A program made the position numbers and the translations under genes. 64,000 nucleotides of DNA from Breviolum minutum Mf 1.05b.01 (Eukaryota; Sar; Dinophyceae; Suessiales; Symbiodiniaceae), in assembly GCA_000507305.1 (NCBI GenBank), contig DF240023.1, forward strand, positions 62,001 through 126,000. Direction: 5' to 3'. Positions 33,510-45,514 of this stretch are shown in pieces (position 1 is the stretch's first letter; each line of letters opens with the position of its first letter). The notes under the pieces are model-generated. The model had not been told where the DNA came from. It saw only the letters and a program-made list of their open reading frames with translations, and searched no databases.

Positions 33510-35270
33510 ACAATCATGATCAGCAACCCCAACCTGGCATCCCAAAGTCATGTTTTCTTTGGTGGGGGAGGGAAATGGGAGAATTCCTATAGAGTCTAAA
33601 CAACCATCTCTGCAAGCTGGGGGGTGAAATTTTGGGCCCCTTTTAAATGAGGGTCTTATAAATAAATAAATAAATGGTGTTTAGTTTTCACTGGATTGAA
33701 ATTTCAGTTTCAACCTACGAATTAGGAGTGAAGTATCACTCCACTTATTAACTGGCTTTTTAAAGGCCCACCTTGGCTGTGGGCCAAGGCTTCCCCACAT
33801 CGGGAAACCTTTAGGGGCGGATTCATGGCTTGTCTATTTGCTATATTTTTTGTTCACCAATCACTGACTTGTTGATGCCTTAGGTAAAAAAAAAGGCCCA
33901 ACCAAAAAAGGCCATAACTCTTACAAATTACCTCCAGAAATTTAAGCTAGATGATAGATTTTCAAAATGATGGGTGTCCAGCCGTTGGTTCTCAGGGGTG
34001 TCAAGTTTTGTCCATGAACTCTGGGTTTATCCAAGGTAGCAGCAGGTTCTCAGGAAGATCGGGCTGAAACATGATATTGCAGAAACCATCCGATTGCCCA
34101 ATAAAAACGGGAGGACTTAGATGGATATACAAATACAATGACAATCCTGTAAACTAATATATATATTATACATACACATAGCTGACTGGAAAATCAAACA
34201 TGTTGATGGTATTTACCAGAAAAGATGAGGATTTTCCGTGGCTATGTTAGTTTACCGGAGGGTACATATGTATACCCTGGAAGTCCAAAAAAAAAATGAG
34301 TGGGATTTCCCTGAAGACTATTGTTCTAGGAAGAATGTACAAATTATAATCAACAAATCCAGCGAAAATAACATGTGTTTATGGTCTTTGACTTCCAGGG
34401 CATCCTGGTTGGTCAATTTTCGTCTCCCAATTCAAAACACACCTTTTTTACCAGGGGTCATTTTATCACCAACCCAAACAATGCACTATTGAATGGGAAA
34501 TCTCTGACATTTGCTGCTTGTTTGATGCTCCCGGAATATGGGTATTTTAATGGTCTCTATTTACAAAGGCTAGAAATTCATCATTTCTCAAAAATGATTT
34601 CAGCTCTCAATTTCCCCACCTCTGAAACGAGTGAAGCGCCAGCACATGACATGGCTTGGCTGCCGCAGATCTATAGATCTTTTTTGCTTGTTTCAAAGGA
34701 ACAGCTTGGGAATGCTCATGTTTCAAAAATCAAAAATTCCCCACTTGGGATACTTACACCCCGGAAAACTCACATTTTCCAGGCTGGAACAGCAAACCAA
34801 CCAGAAATGAGTCGATGTAAATTCCTATGCAAAATGGTGATTTTCCATCCAGTGATGTTTGTTTTCTGGGAAATAAATTTAAAGAATCCACCAAGGTCAC
34901 CAGGTCAAAGGGGTGGCTCCCCCGGTGTTTCTTGGGATTGGAAGTTTCATCATCCAAGCTCCACTAAGCTCGCAGGAAGGTCATGTTGATAGATGGATTT
35001 TTGTTTCAGGAAGGCAGGAAGATATCTTCCGATTTTCATAGCTTCATTTCGAAAATGTGTTGGCTTTGGAACCAATGACACCTACACATGATAGCTGTGA
35101 TCGCAACATGACTAAACAAGTAAGCTTAACAAAAAAAACGCACAGCTGCAGTTGAAGGAGGTAGGAATCAACTGCTACAAAAACACAAGCCAATCTCTTT
35201 TCATGAAATCTGGCCTTGTTGATCTAATTAGGTCTTCCATTTCATAATCAATTCCATAATCATGAAATTT
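33510..35270. other. no supported gene; hairpin fragments
   Basis: Includes a partial TA element at 34178-34267 (right end GCTATGTTAGTTTACC then GGAGGGTA, left arm shortened). Also a 204-codon plus frame at 34375-34989 that runs through element-like sequence near 34760-34870, so I do not treat it as a gene. Confidence 0.45.
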
Positions 35271-35276
35271 TGTAGG

Positions 35277-35393
35277 TACACCCTGGAAGATTAACGGCTG
35301 GAACCTACAGTCATCACCCATTTTTTGCAAGCAAAATGATCTGAACCAAACCTCCAGGGAATTATGGTCCAGCCGTTAATCTTCCAGGGTGTA
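35277..35393. mobile_element. near-perfect hairpin element, 26-bp arms
   Basis: TACACCCTGGAAGATTAACG then GCTGGA on the left is exactly mirrored on the right by TCCAGC then CGTTAATCTTCCAGGGTGTA. The TA at both ends suits either an arm end or a TA target duplication. The two perfect arms suggest a recent copy. Confidence 0.9.
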
Positions 35394-35850
35394 GGTAGGA
35401 TGTTTCTATCAATCAACCAATGTTTCTTCCGTGACTCAGCTCAGGAAGCGTCAAGGCTTTGTTGCGTTTTTTTTTGTATCCTATGACGAACTAACGTATC
35501 CAGGAAAGATCCTTCAAAGGGAGGAGTGGAAAAAAACACAGATGCATAGAAAAACCATACTAAACACGAAGCAACCACTGAAGCTTTGGGTTTCAAACCC
35601 CAAACTCATCTCATCTCATCGGACGGTGACACTCTGTCCGGTGCCTAAAAATGGTGACATCAACCAAAAAATGGGGCCACCATCCCAATACCCCAAAGCC
35701 AATTTTGATACCCCACTCCAATAGCATAGACGGGTTGTGATTTGGATTTTCTGGTTAGAAACCAGGATTTGGAGTCAACCCACCTGATGATCTAGAGGAA
35801 TTGGAGTGGGGTATCAATTTTTGGGGGGGGGCTAAGAACATCAGATGACG

Positions 35851-36179
35851 TCACCCCAGATTCCAACCACGACACCATGCACTGCGCTTTTGGCTCATTT
35901 TTCGTGCCAGGCCATTTGTCGTGGTCCGCGTTGTGGTCGTTTTTTGGTCATTGTCCTCCAGTAGTTGGACACCAAGTGCTTCATATTCGCAGGGATTTCT
36001 GTTGTTGTTCATCAGGGAAAAAAGACATTGAGACATCCCGTATTTTTATGTCAGAGCTAAGCAACAAAAATCACCCAAAAAATTGGTATACTCAATACAT
36101 CTTTACCTTTTAAGCATCACCATTCAAGCACCCGAAAAAAATGCCCCATGTTGTCCTTCTCCGCTTCCATCTTCGCCAC
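35851..36179 (-). CDS. possible exons, charged segments
   Basis: Two minus-strand pieces: VAKMEAEKDNMG just after a GAAAG/G acceptor at 36179, and EYEALGVQLLEDNDQKTTTT then TTNGLARKMSQKRSA at ~35995-35870. Both are charged and helix-prone, like the small exons at 41-57 kb. Borders are unsure. Confidence 0.3.
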
Positions 36180-36549
36180 CTTTCACAGTGCATTTTTCCA
36201 CAGATGGTTGTTCACAACAGATTTTTGTCCACAAGTATTTTTGGAGCCAGAAAGTCCAGGTAGACTAAAATGATCGAAGATCCATTTCATTTGCATCGGT
36301 CGGTTCATGTGCGAAACACAAAAGATTGGCATCTCAGATTTCAGCTGCCTATCTTGGAGGTGCAAGACACGAAACATGGTCAACTGTGGGGTAACACCCC
36401 AAGTCACCCGGAGTAAACTTGATAGACTCAGGCCCGTGACGAATCCATGGGAGGAGGATGTATATTTTACCTACAGATTTACCATGGAAATTAAACATTC
36501 ATGTATGCAAATATGCTGATTCCCCATGGATCCTATAAGATGTTCAAAT

Positions 36550-37152
36550 CTACTTAGAATCACTTAGAAGTTGGGACATCTTGAGTAGATGTGCACACCT
36601 AAAACTGACCGTAAAAGGCCCCTGAAACGATGTCCATACCATTTCATGAAAATATTGATGAGTTTTTGAAGCACCCTTGTTCTGGCGCGAGCGGCTAATT
36701 TTAGGGTAAGACTTCACCCAATTTGACCAAGCTTCAAAACAAACTGCAAACTCGTTGAAACACTTGCATGCTTGTTTTCCAGGAGAGAATTCACAATGGC
36801 CCCAATGGTTTCTTGCCATTTTAAGCAAACACGCCAAATCAGAGATAGTTCCAAAACATGTCGAACCACGGGCGAGGTTGCTATAGAACCGTATCTTTTC
36901 TAGCGGTTGGGATGTTGGGAGTTTCCCCATATGATACACCACGTAGTGGTTGAGCCACCTACTTGAAAGGAGTAGAGTAAAATCAGTATAATCAGTCAAG
37001 TCAGAAATCTTCGCAAAATTTAGGGGTGAACATATTGAGAAATTTGTCTTTGAACCACCTGAGATCGTTTTACCAAAGCAAAAAATAATCAACCCAAATG
37101 TACATTTCCAACGAATTGCTGCGAGAAGCACCGTAAAAACCGCCTTTCTCAA
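36550..37152 (-). CDS. 200-codon open frame, hypothetical
   Basis: A continuous 603-base minus-strand frame, long for DNA of this AT content. It reads for example SSRWLNHYVVYHMGKLPTSQ and MARNHWGHCEFSPGKQACKC. No microsatellite or recognised hairpin element explains it. No domain, signal peptide or transmembrane helix was recognised beyond a hydrophobic start (LIIFCFGKTISG). It may be a decayed exon or a chance frame. Confidence 0.3.
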   Translation of the reverse strand: MRKAVFTVLLAAIRWKCTFGLIIFCFGKTISGGSKTNFSICSPLNFAKISDLTDYTDFTLLLSSRWLNHYVVYHMGKLPTSQPLEKIRFYSNLARGSTCFGTISDLACLLKMARNHWGHCEFSPGKQACKCFNEFAVCFEAWSNWVKSYPKISRSRQNKGASKTHQYFHEMVWTSFQGPFTVSFRCAHLLKMSQLLSDSK

Positions 37153-37860
37153 AGAAATTCCATGTTTTTTTTATCAAGCATTACCATTGGAGCTTCGAGG
37201 AAAAAAATGGGGGAAATGCAAATTTACAAAACACTTGCCGCATTGATCTCAAGTACGCCACGCCCATCAACCACATCAACCACCAAAAAGTGCCCGGCAA
37301 GAGTGCCTTTAGCATCACTTGGTCGGCCCAGACCCTGGGAATTCAAGTTGAATTTTTTCTGGTCCATGGTAAGATGTGGGCTTAGTGGGATCTTCTTTCA
37401 CCCCCGAAAGCTTTATGTATACAAATATATATATATATATATGTATATATATGTATTAATCAATATGGTAAAGTGGGAAAAAACCGACAAGAAATCATGG
37501 GGGGGCGGTGAAAAATTCATGGGCCTGATTTTCCAGCCTATGAGTATCAAAGCGGGGATGACTTGTGAGGTTTCTGAAGTGATAAGTAACTAAGTGGAGG
37601 ATCATCGCACCCAAAAATCAACCAGGATCACCAATTGTATCAGGCTCTTGGTAAAAACTTCAACCGCTCAAAGATCAGGGAAAAAGACACACACCCAAAA
37701 CCACCCCGAAACCAAAACAAACACACACTGATGACAGTTCTACATGATTGTCTGGTGAAGTGCGGAAAAGACCAAGTGCTCCACATTAAACCATTTTCAA
37801 ACCATAGTCCTACTAGGTAGTCATCGTGGTGGATTAGAAATCCCACTTTCAATGTGGTCG

Positions 37861-38005
37861 AAGTTGTAGTTGCAGTTGTACAAAGGAAACGGTGTTGCAA
37901 TCGAAAATTGTCCGTACTGAATCGAACGTGAGACGGATCTGAATCGAAAGTTGTTCGGAAATGGATCGAATTGGACCGAAAATTGACATTGAATTGAAAA
38001 TCGTT
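37861..38005. repeat. imperfect ATCGAA(A)NTTG short-period repeat
   Basis: Words such as ATCGAAAATTG, ATCGAACG, ATCGAAAGTTG and ATCGAATTGG recur at roughly 20-30 bp spacing. Confidence 0.6.
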
Positions 38006-38387
38006 TGAGATGAGGCTCTTGGCTTAGCCTCACGCCATTTCAACGGCAGGTACGTTAAGGTGATCAGCCGTGATATCCGCATGTATTGTGGCCGCTTCGT
38101 TGGACAATCGCACACAATACATGGATGGTCTTTGGCTTGTCAAAAAAGGCGGTACAACTCAGATCGCAAAGACAACTGAGGGAATCCGGGTAGAAAAGTG
38201 ACCCACGCTATTTATATATATATATAAACACATACGTCTACGTGTGTACAATGTATGTGTAAAGTGGAGCCGCTGGTACGATTGCAATCACTTTTGCGTG
38301 CAAGTGCTTCTCAATGTGCTAATCCTGCAGTTCAGATCGCAAAAGGCTGATTCACAGCTTCTTCAAAAACAAACATTCATGAGCTGC

Positions 38388-39766
38388 CTACGTCGATGTA
38401 GTCTTCTCAAGGCCCTTCGGGCCGTAAGACGAGGCAACGTCTCTGCGCCATGCAGAAACAAGCTTTCGAAGGCCCTCTTCAAGACGAGCCGCAGAGAAAG
38501 CCATGTCGGTCTTTGAATACACCATTTGAGTCTTGATCATAGCAAGGGTTCCGAGAGGTAAATCTTCAAGGATCAAATTGACTGGGTAAGCCAGCGCGAT
38601 ATCCCTCACCTCCTGCGGAATTTTGGTTTGTTTACATCTTACGCGAGTAGTGCCAACATCCAGTGACTGGTACTCGTAGTCCGCAGGTGGAGTTGAAATC
38701 ACACATACCGATGCAGCTGTAGTCATGGTGCAGTCGTAAAGCGGAGTGTAGGATATAGCACTGATCCTCACATCAGCTTCATTGGACGTCTTCACAAAAA
38801 CAATGAACGTACTGAAAAGCGACAAAGGAATCACCTGGGCAATGCCGATCCGAAAGAATTGAACGTCTCCTGGAAGAGTTTGGCGGTACTTCATGAGTTC
38901 ATCCTGTTGAGCATTCGTTTTGATGAACTTGAACGCTCGGAGTATGGGATCATAGCGTTGCCTCAACCATTGCGTCAATGACATTCCAGTGCCCCAGACA
39001 ACCAATAGAGATCGTAACAAAGGATGAGGAACAAAACAAGCATCAGTTCCAGTGGATGGAATCGAGCAGAGTGCTGAAACATCAATGGGCGATCCAACGC
39101 CACTCTGTTGTCGTAGGTACCGGCGTCGGTCACATCTATCTCCACTTCAGGAGCAGGTCTGGACACCAAAAGAATGCTGCCTGTGGTGCAGAAAGATACG
39201 GTGCAACCGTATCAGCATCAGAGAAATATCCCAACAACCAGCCATTCGGCTGATTGGAACAAGCTTGATAGCCTCTCTGAATCCTGAAGCCACACTTGGC
39301 TCGATATCGGACTGAAGTCTTGGAATTTGAGGAAAAGGCACTGCACCTTGCCGTTCGCCTCGAGGTACGTTGAGAATATGATCGCATCCACGCAACCAAG
39401 GTCCATCAACAATCCAACTGTAGGTTCACTCCTCAATTGGGTAGCCTTCCACGATCCACCGTAGATAGCCTGTACCTCTGTACCAGAAATTGGGTAACGT
39501 GCCAACATTAAAGTACTTGCACACCCTGGGATTGGTGAGAGCAGGAGCACTTACTGTGGCATCATTGAAGATCTCAATGTCGCTTGAAGCTTGATGGGCT
39601 TTCCGGCCCAGTCTAGCCTTCTTAGTCTTCCAAGTCTCATCAGTCTTTGGGGCGTCACCTTCTTGACGATCGGCCGCGGCGGTGTAGTAGCCTCTTTAGC
39701 TTTAGGCTGAGCCTTAGCTTTGGCATTCTTCACCATCGCAAAAATGGAACGAAAATCAGCAACCAA
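38388..39766 (-). pseudogene. frame-broken structural-protein-like gene, tentatively a capsid fossil
   Basis: The minus strand carries protein-like sequence over ~1.4 kb, but the frame changes several times. It starts with a Lys/Ala/Pro-rich arm (MVKNAKAKAQPKAKEATTPP), passes to SSDIEIFNDATVSAPALTNP in another frame, then EVEIDVTDAGTYDNRVALDR, and ends in a 210-codon open part with GDVQFFRIGIAQVIPLSLFS and AISYTPLYDCTMTTAASVCV. A basic arm followed by alternating hydrophobic/polar strands is how many small RNA-virus coat proteins look, and non-retroviral RNA-virus insertions have been described in Symbiodiniaceae genomes. I see no polymerase beside it and cannot prove homology. A retroelement structural protein or an ordinary decayed host gene are alternatives. 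Frame breaks say it is not expressed intact. Confidence 0.4.
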
Positions 39767-39769
39767 GGG

Positions 39770-41120
39770 CTGGGGAAAAGTGTCGTTTTTTTCAATCTAT
39801 TTCTTTGCCGCCTTTTTACTCCCTTATATCCCTTCTTCTCTTTGAAGTCTTCGGATGTTTGCCTTTTTGGTTTTTGAGGGCCGGACACTGAAGCGCACGG
39901 ATGTTCTGGAGCCCTACGCAAAGCTTTGGAGCCAAAAACGCGAAAACCACACTAACCGTGCAAAACTCACAAAACACGACAACTCAACGCTGCTGGTTTT
40001 CGCAAAACGCTTGCAAAACGCCTCTACGTCGCTTTACTTTCTTACCGTTTTGGCCTAACTTAGCCCCTGCTTTGTGGAATTGAAAACGCGAAAATCGAAG
40101 TTTGAAATCGGAAGTTGTTACAAACATGAGAAGAGAAACTGTTGCAAAATCGACAAATCGGAAAATCGGGAGAAATCAGCCTATTTTTCAACGAATCGAA
40201 CATAGCATCATGAAGTCAAAACCAACTCACCGTGTTTCTAGGTGTGTTCACACACACACAATTTCTTGATCTGACACTTGTGCCAACAAAAATTGAAAAA
40301 CACATTGAAAAATCATAAAAATCCCTTCAGATGCCATTCTGCTGGGTAGCGAATTGAAGAGGGATTCTTACGAGGGGCTATATACTGATCCCCCTAACCA
40401 CCGAGGCAATTGGTTTTTCCTCACTCCTCTTCCTGCCGATCCTCTGATCTGAATCATGTGATAAAAAATCATCTAGGGGGGAAAGCTTGGGGTTCCGAAG
40501 ATCCCACAGGGAACCTCCTTGGGAAGCTTGGGAATAGCTGGGAAGATCTCTCTCCATCCCATGCCCACCAGCCTGGAAGGAAGCTAACGCCTGCCGCGTT
40601 AGGCACACACAATTTTCCCGGAAAAAGACCGATCACTTCACCCTGACGTATTACCTAAATTGTAACTCATATATATTCACGTGGTCAAAACAAAACACCA
40701 AAAGAAGATTGTAGGCGGACCCACTAAGTTGAACTAGAAGCAGAAACCTCGGCTTAGAAGCAATCGTGACGTTAGAGATTCGAAAATAGCCACGATTGGC
40801 TTGACAAATTCAGAAGTTCAGCCAGAAGTTTCCGAAAATGTTCCTGCTGGTTTCAAAGAATTCTTCTAGGTGGGTGATTTAGTGGAAAATGTTTCAGCCA
40901 AATGACATTTTATACTATGATTCTTTTAAACCTGAATTAAGAAAATTTTGGGAGGGATTCCCTTACCAAACCGCCAGGATCAAATGATAAGGTGATGAAA
41001 CCCCTAACGAATCCTTTGAAGCGTCGAAACGAGTGGCTGGTGCATCCATTTGCCAAGAGAAGACTACAAAATTAAAGTAAATCAACGATAGGTGACAGGG
41101 CCAAGAATTTTTTGCCACAA
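39770..41120. other. no supported gene
   Basis: Contains a basic minus-strand frame at 39730-39921 (KEKKGYKGVKRRQRNRLKK) that could be upstream sequence of the capsid-like fossil but has no clear start or border. Otherwise AT-rich, non-repetitive. Confidence 0.4.
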
Positions 41121-41121
41121 C

Positions 41122-41167
41122 CACGCGTTAGCAGAGCCTGCTTGGCTACCTCCAAGTTCTTCTTGGC
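41122..41167 (-). CDS. small coiled-coil exon
   Basis: Acceptor CCTTTTTTGTGGAG/G, donor CGTG/GTTGTG. Reads AKKNLEVAKQALLTR, heptad-like. First of a series of similar minus-strand exons up to 56.5 kb. Confidence 0.5.
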
Positions 41168-41242
41168 CTCCACAAAAAAGGAAAAAAAGGCACCAGAAAG
41201 GTCAAAAACGACTAGAGCAGGCCATGAAAATCGTTCAAAAGA

Positions 41243-41368
41243 TACAAGATGGGCCCCATAAATGGGGGTCATGACTCCTGTAAATGGCCTTATAAATTTA
41301 ATGGGTAACTGGGGTTATAACCCCTATATGGAATTATAGCTCTACTTAAAACTGGTAGGGGCCCACGC
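41243..41368. mobile_element. GGGCCCC hairpin element
   Basis: ATACAAGATGGGCCCC on the left, GGGGCCCACGCAG on the right; interior TAAATGGCC and GGGTTATAACCCC as in related copies. Confidence 0.7.
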
Positions 41369-41369
41369 A

Positions 41370-42095
41370 GTAACCATCTCGAATGTTTGACCCCCCAATG
41401 TGTGGATGGTACATCTTGGAATGTTTTTGCGTCACTCGTCCCAGGATGCAATCCTCACCACTCACCAGGAGGATCATTCAGTTTTCAACCACGGCGATCC
41501 GGAGGTAAGACTTTCGCTGACCAATATTACTGGCAGCGGCAGGGGTTTCGCATCCCAAATTACATACATTGGGGTCTGCCTCAACCCTGGTTCATGGTAA
41601 GAAAGGAATCATCACTATGAATCATATGTGCCAGGTTTAAACTCGGTATATTGGAGATGGTCATCCCACCTTTAGTAAGAAACCTTACAATAGGTATACA
41701 AACCCCTAGTATTGGGTTGATGACCATCCCCTATTATATATGTATATATATATATACAGAAATTATAGTAGTTTAGACCCTGGCACCTCTTATATCTTCC
41801 CAAAAAAAACTCTTTGTACTGGGATACGTTTGACGCCACCTGGAATCGGCGTTCCAAATTCCCAGTAAAGTCGTCCAAACATTTTCAGGCTTCCAATTTT
41901 TTTGCACCGTGAACCATTGGGTTTTTCCCAGGAGAAAAGAAAACTTCATCAGATTTCAACTTAACATAAAATCCAAAATTGTTGATTTGAATACTCAAAT
42001 TGTGTTGCTAAGAAGCAACAAATCACTAACATGTGCTGATTCAAAACCCGGAGAAAAATCCCTCCTTTTTCTCATCGCTCCCTCTCATCCGACTC
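41370..42095. other. intron-like sequence, no supported exon
   Basis: Includes a partial inverted element at about 41640-41780 with a TATATATAC tract. Confidence 0.4.
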
Positions 42096-42097
42096 GC

Positions 42098-42163
42098 CTT
42101 CTCAGCAGCTGCAAGTTTCATCCGATGTCCCGACGCAGCTTCTTGGTACTCGGAATCTTTGAC
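42098..42163 (-). CDS. small charged exon, 22 codons
   Basis: CGAAAG acceptor and an AAG/GCGAGT donor of the GC type. Reads VKDSEYQEAASGHRMKLAAA then EK. Confidence 0.45.
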
Positions 42164-42405
42164 CTTTCGAGTCGATAAATGTGTTGTTGCCAGTCTCAGG
42201 TCAAAAAGGTCCACCTTCCAAAAACAAAAGAACAGGTCAAGGACTAAAGCGTTACTCATGTAGACTTTTCAAAAATCACCAACCTCCAAAAAAAGAGAAA
42301 CAACAACAACAAAACACTTCCATGTGCTTTCCCCTAACAAAGAGGCACTAAATGGAGGCTTCCATTCCCACTAAAACAAAAAAAAACGCAGCTCAGCAGC
42401 TGCAC

Positions 42406-42474
42406 CTCTGCTTCATCACGAGCCTTTGAAGCTTCTTCCGTCGCTTTTGTTGCTTTGCTCTGCGCCTTTGCCGC
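42406..42474 (-). CDS. small coiled-coil exon, 23 codons
   Basis: CCGATTTCAG/G acceptor, GCAGAG/GTGCAG donor. Reads AAKAQSKATKATEEASKARD then EAE; strongly Ala/Lys/Glu biased helix. Confidence 0.55.
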
Positions 42475-42622
42475 CTGAAATCGGTTTTTTCAAAGGTCAA
42501 CGACAACGACGGGGGGGCTTAGGGGAGAGCAGCCTACAAAACACAACAACACAAAGGAACAAAACATACAGAAACACAACAAGAAAAAAGTACCGCAAAG
42601 CTCAAAAGGATCCAACAACAGT

Positions 42623-42910
<288 letters not shown>

Positions 42911-43256
42911 TTTTTTTTCCAAAAAAGATGTGGAAATACGGAAATACTGCTTGGTTCTTAAGCATACATATCATTACGAACTTTTAATGCCCATGAGAGG
43001 AGTAAGATTGAAAAAAAAAACTCCGTGTTCAGGATCATGGATGTGGGCACCCCAAAATTCCTCTTCATAACACTTCCCCCCGTTGAACCGAGTTTATTCA
43101 CAGCTGGAAACTGTGGAAGTCATGAAGCTTTGGCAAAAAAAAGGGGGCACCATCCATTAGGTCCACCAAGCTTCAAAAAAAGGGTGGAAAAAAACCTGAA
43201 AGAAACGTGGCTTTTCCTGGGGATGGGTTGGGTAAACCTACGGGTTTTCCACCCAC

Positions 43257-43295
43257 CGCCTCTTTGGTCACCTTCTTCAGTTCTTCTTCCTTGGC
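43257..43295 (-). CDS. small coiled-coil exon, 13 codons
   Basis: Acceptor TGCGGCCAG/G, donor GGCG/GTGGGT. Reads AKEEELKKVTKEA in phase 0 at both ends. Confidence 0.5.
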
Positions 43296-43372
43296 CTGGC
43301 CGCAGAAACCAACTTTTCAAGGCAGCGAATGGTGGGCCCAACAAAAAAACACGGTCGTGACATCACGGATGT

Positions 43373-43466
43373 TACCCTCCACGGAATTAACATATCCCAC
43401 CTTGGGAAAAGGAAAATCATCTTCAAAATGCCATTTTGGGGGGATATGTTAGTTTCCTGGAAGTTA
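43373..43466. mobile_element. TA-flanked hairpin element (ATATCCC / GGATATG type)
   Basis: TACCCTCCACGGAATTAACA at left; GGATATGTTAGTTTCC at right. Interior GGAAAAGGAAAATCATCTTC is also in 54647-54740. Confidence 0.8.
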
Positions 43467-43664
43467 GTTACTCTAGTTTTTTCCCATGACTTGCTGGAAG
43501 GATATATCAACCTGTTTTGGAAAAGCCAAAATGTTTGTTTCAAACGTGTCCTTGTTTGGGATGGTACCCAAGGAGCCCCTGAAATTCTGAAACAAGGGGA
43601 TATACCCAATAAATACACCCATTATATAAGGTGTATATGGGGTTGATTATTGGATGTTTTTATA

Positions 43665-43785
43665 TTAGACCCCTGGAACATTAACGGCTAAACAACACAA
43701 AATCATGGAGGTTTGGTTCAAACGATTTTTCCTTTTCAAATCGGTGATTTTGAGGTTCCAGCCAGAAATTTTCTTCCAGGGTGTA
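43665..43785. mobile_element. TA-flanked hairpin element (ATTAACGGCT type)
   Basis: CCCCTGGAACATTAACGGCT at left, CTTCCAGGGTGTA at right; diverged relative of 35277-35393. Confidence 0.65.
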
Positions 43786-43880
43786 TCAAGAAATCCGGCA
43801 AAAATGTTGCACCAGTTCGGTTGAAATCCGGTGAAAAAAAAATCGGAGAACAACCAGGAGGGTTTTTCCCATAGATTGCC

Positions 43881-43989
43881 ATCCCTGAAACTAACAGTTC
43901 GCACCTGAAAATGGGCCATCTCAAAAGGAAACCATCGTCTTCCAACCATCCATGTTTAGGTGCTATGTCTGTTAGTTTCAGGGAGGATA
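43881..43989. mobile_element. hairpin element (CTGAAACTAACA type)
   Basis: CCCTGAAACTAACAGTTCGC at left, CTGTTAGTTTCAGGGAGG at right. Confidence 0.75.
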
Positions 43990-44176
43990 GACTTGATGTT
44001 TAATAGAGATCCTTATAGTGCTCAATTATAATCCCCCTCCCCTCAAGTCTTGAAGCTTCAACAGTATAACCAGCCGCGCAGTTGCAAGGGGCCGCGCTTC
44101 AAGGAATTTTGAGATGAACGAAGGGGGGCCGGAGAATCTCCAGGTTTGCTAGGAAGGATCCCTTCATTGATTCATA

Positions 44177-44281
44177 TACCCTCCCTGAAACTAACATAGC
44201 ACCTAAAAATGGATGGTTGGAATATTAGTTTCCTTTTGAGATGGCCCATTTTCAGGTGCTATGTTAGTTTCAGGGAGTGTA
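44177..44281. mobile_element. TA-flanked hairpin element, near-perfect arms
   Basis: CCTGAAACTAACATAGCACC at left is exactly mirrored by GGTGCTATGTTAGTTTCAGG at right. The ends read TACCCTC and GAGTGTA. Confidence 0.9.
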
Positions 44282-44284
44282 TAT

Positions 44285-45400
44285 ATATATATATATCACA
44301 CACATTTGCTCGCTGGGATTTTCCATATGCCGTCCAGCTTGCTCACTTTACCATGGTCAGGAAATTTGATCTGTCCAACTAACCAGTGTACCAACCAGTG
44401 TACCTATGAACCAAAGATTTGAAAATCATAGAAAAAAAAAAAAAAACACACCCCAAATCTGTGCAACAGCGAGGTAAAACCTCTGGGAAGTTCATTTTTT
44501 GAAAAGAAAGGAAAGGTTCGTCTATTTTGGTCTTCCAAGCATCATTTTTGGGTAGGCCTCTGTCTAATTTCAGGGGATATGTATCTTGGGATATGAAGGC
44601 CCCCTAGGTTTCACCGTCCACCATTGCCCTGTGGGTTTAGGCAAATAAATGATCCACATGTGTGTATTTGAATATTCCTATTTTCATACTTACTCTACAA
44701 CGATTATGAATGAGAAAGTCGAAAATCAACTGCGTATCTACCCGTGTGTAGACACATGTGATATGTATACGTATGGATGATTAGGGTATAACTAATCTAT
44801 TCAGTAACAGTGCTAAATCAAGGTGAAACGACAATTGCAGAAGATGGGGCTTTAAACTACAAAAAAAAAGAGCCGCTACTCAGAATATCTTAACCCTCCC
44901 CACTTTCCCACCTAAAAAAATGTTTCTGTTTAACCCTTGTTTCGGCGAGTAAAGGTACATCGATGAATATTCATCGATAACGTCGATGATTCATGATGCT
45001 TAATCAAGGTAAGAAAACCATTCAACCAATTTCACCACGAATTTCTTCTTTGCGATGTCTTCATCAAGGAATCCGGCACCACCTAGGATGTATAAAAACC
45101 TTGTAAATAATGGCATATTTACCAAACCAACTGGTTAGCCACGCTGGATTTCTGAACCAGCCATCAACAGTCCTTTGGCCCTCCCCACGCCAGGTCATCC
45201 ACTTGTCATGCCATCACTCCGACCCAGACGATTCGTCTCTGGGGAGTCCACCTTGGACTTCTCTTCTAATTCCTTTGCCTGGAAGGTTCAACATCTAAAA
45301 TCTGGCGAGGTTCAACCACCCCGGGATTTCTAATATAAAACCCTTGTAAAATAATGGTAGATAAACGACCAACCTCACCTTAACTGGTGAGTTAGCAGGA
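44285..45400. other. no supported gene; element fragments
   Basis: Fragments of the GTGCAGGATTTC family near 45075-45175 and 45320-45405, plus poly-A runs. Confidence 0.4.
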
Positions 45401-45406
45401 TTTCGA

Positions 45407-45513
45407 GTTAGTGGTTGAACCAACCCATCTTGAACAAAATGCTCTTCAAATTGGATCATGAAACCCCCAATTTTTGGCGGTGAAAATAAAACATCTTTGA
45501 AACCACCACCTAC
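45407..45513. mobile_element. TGGTGGTTTCAA-family hairpin element
   Basis: GTTAGTGGTTGAACCAACCC at left, TTTGAAACCACCACCTAC at right. Confidence 0.65.
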
Positions 45514-45514
45514 T

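Noticed and set aside
33120-33551. Poly-Asp/Glu or poly-Ile frames
   Set aside because: Translation of the TCATCA microsatellite; no coding flank with splice support.
34375-34989. 204-codon plus frame
   Set aside because: Runs over sequence resembling hairpin-element arms near 34760-34870, and its composition shows no protein-like bias.
35889-35900. Second spliced-leader-like match (TTTTGGCTCA)
   Set aside because: The match stops before the expected AG and the preceding bases disagree.
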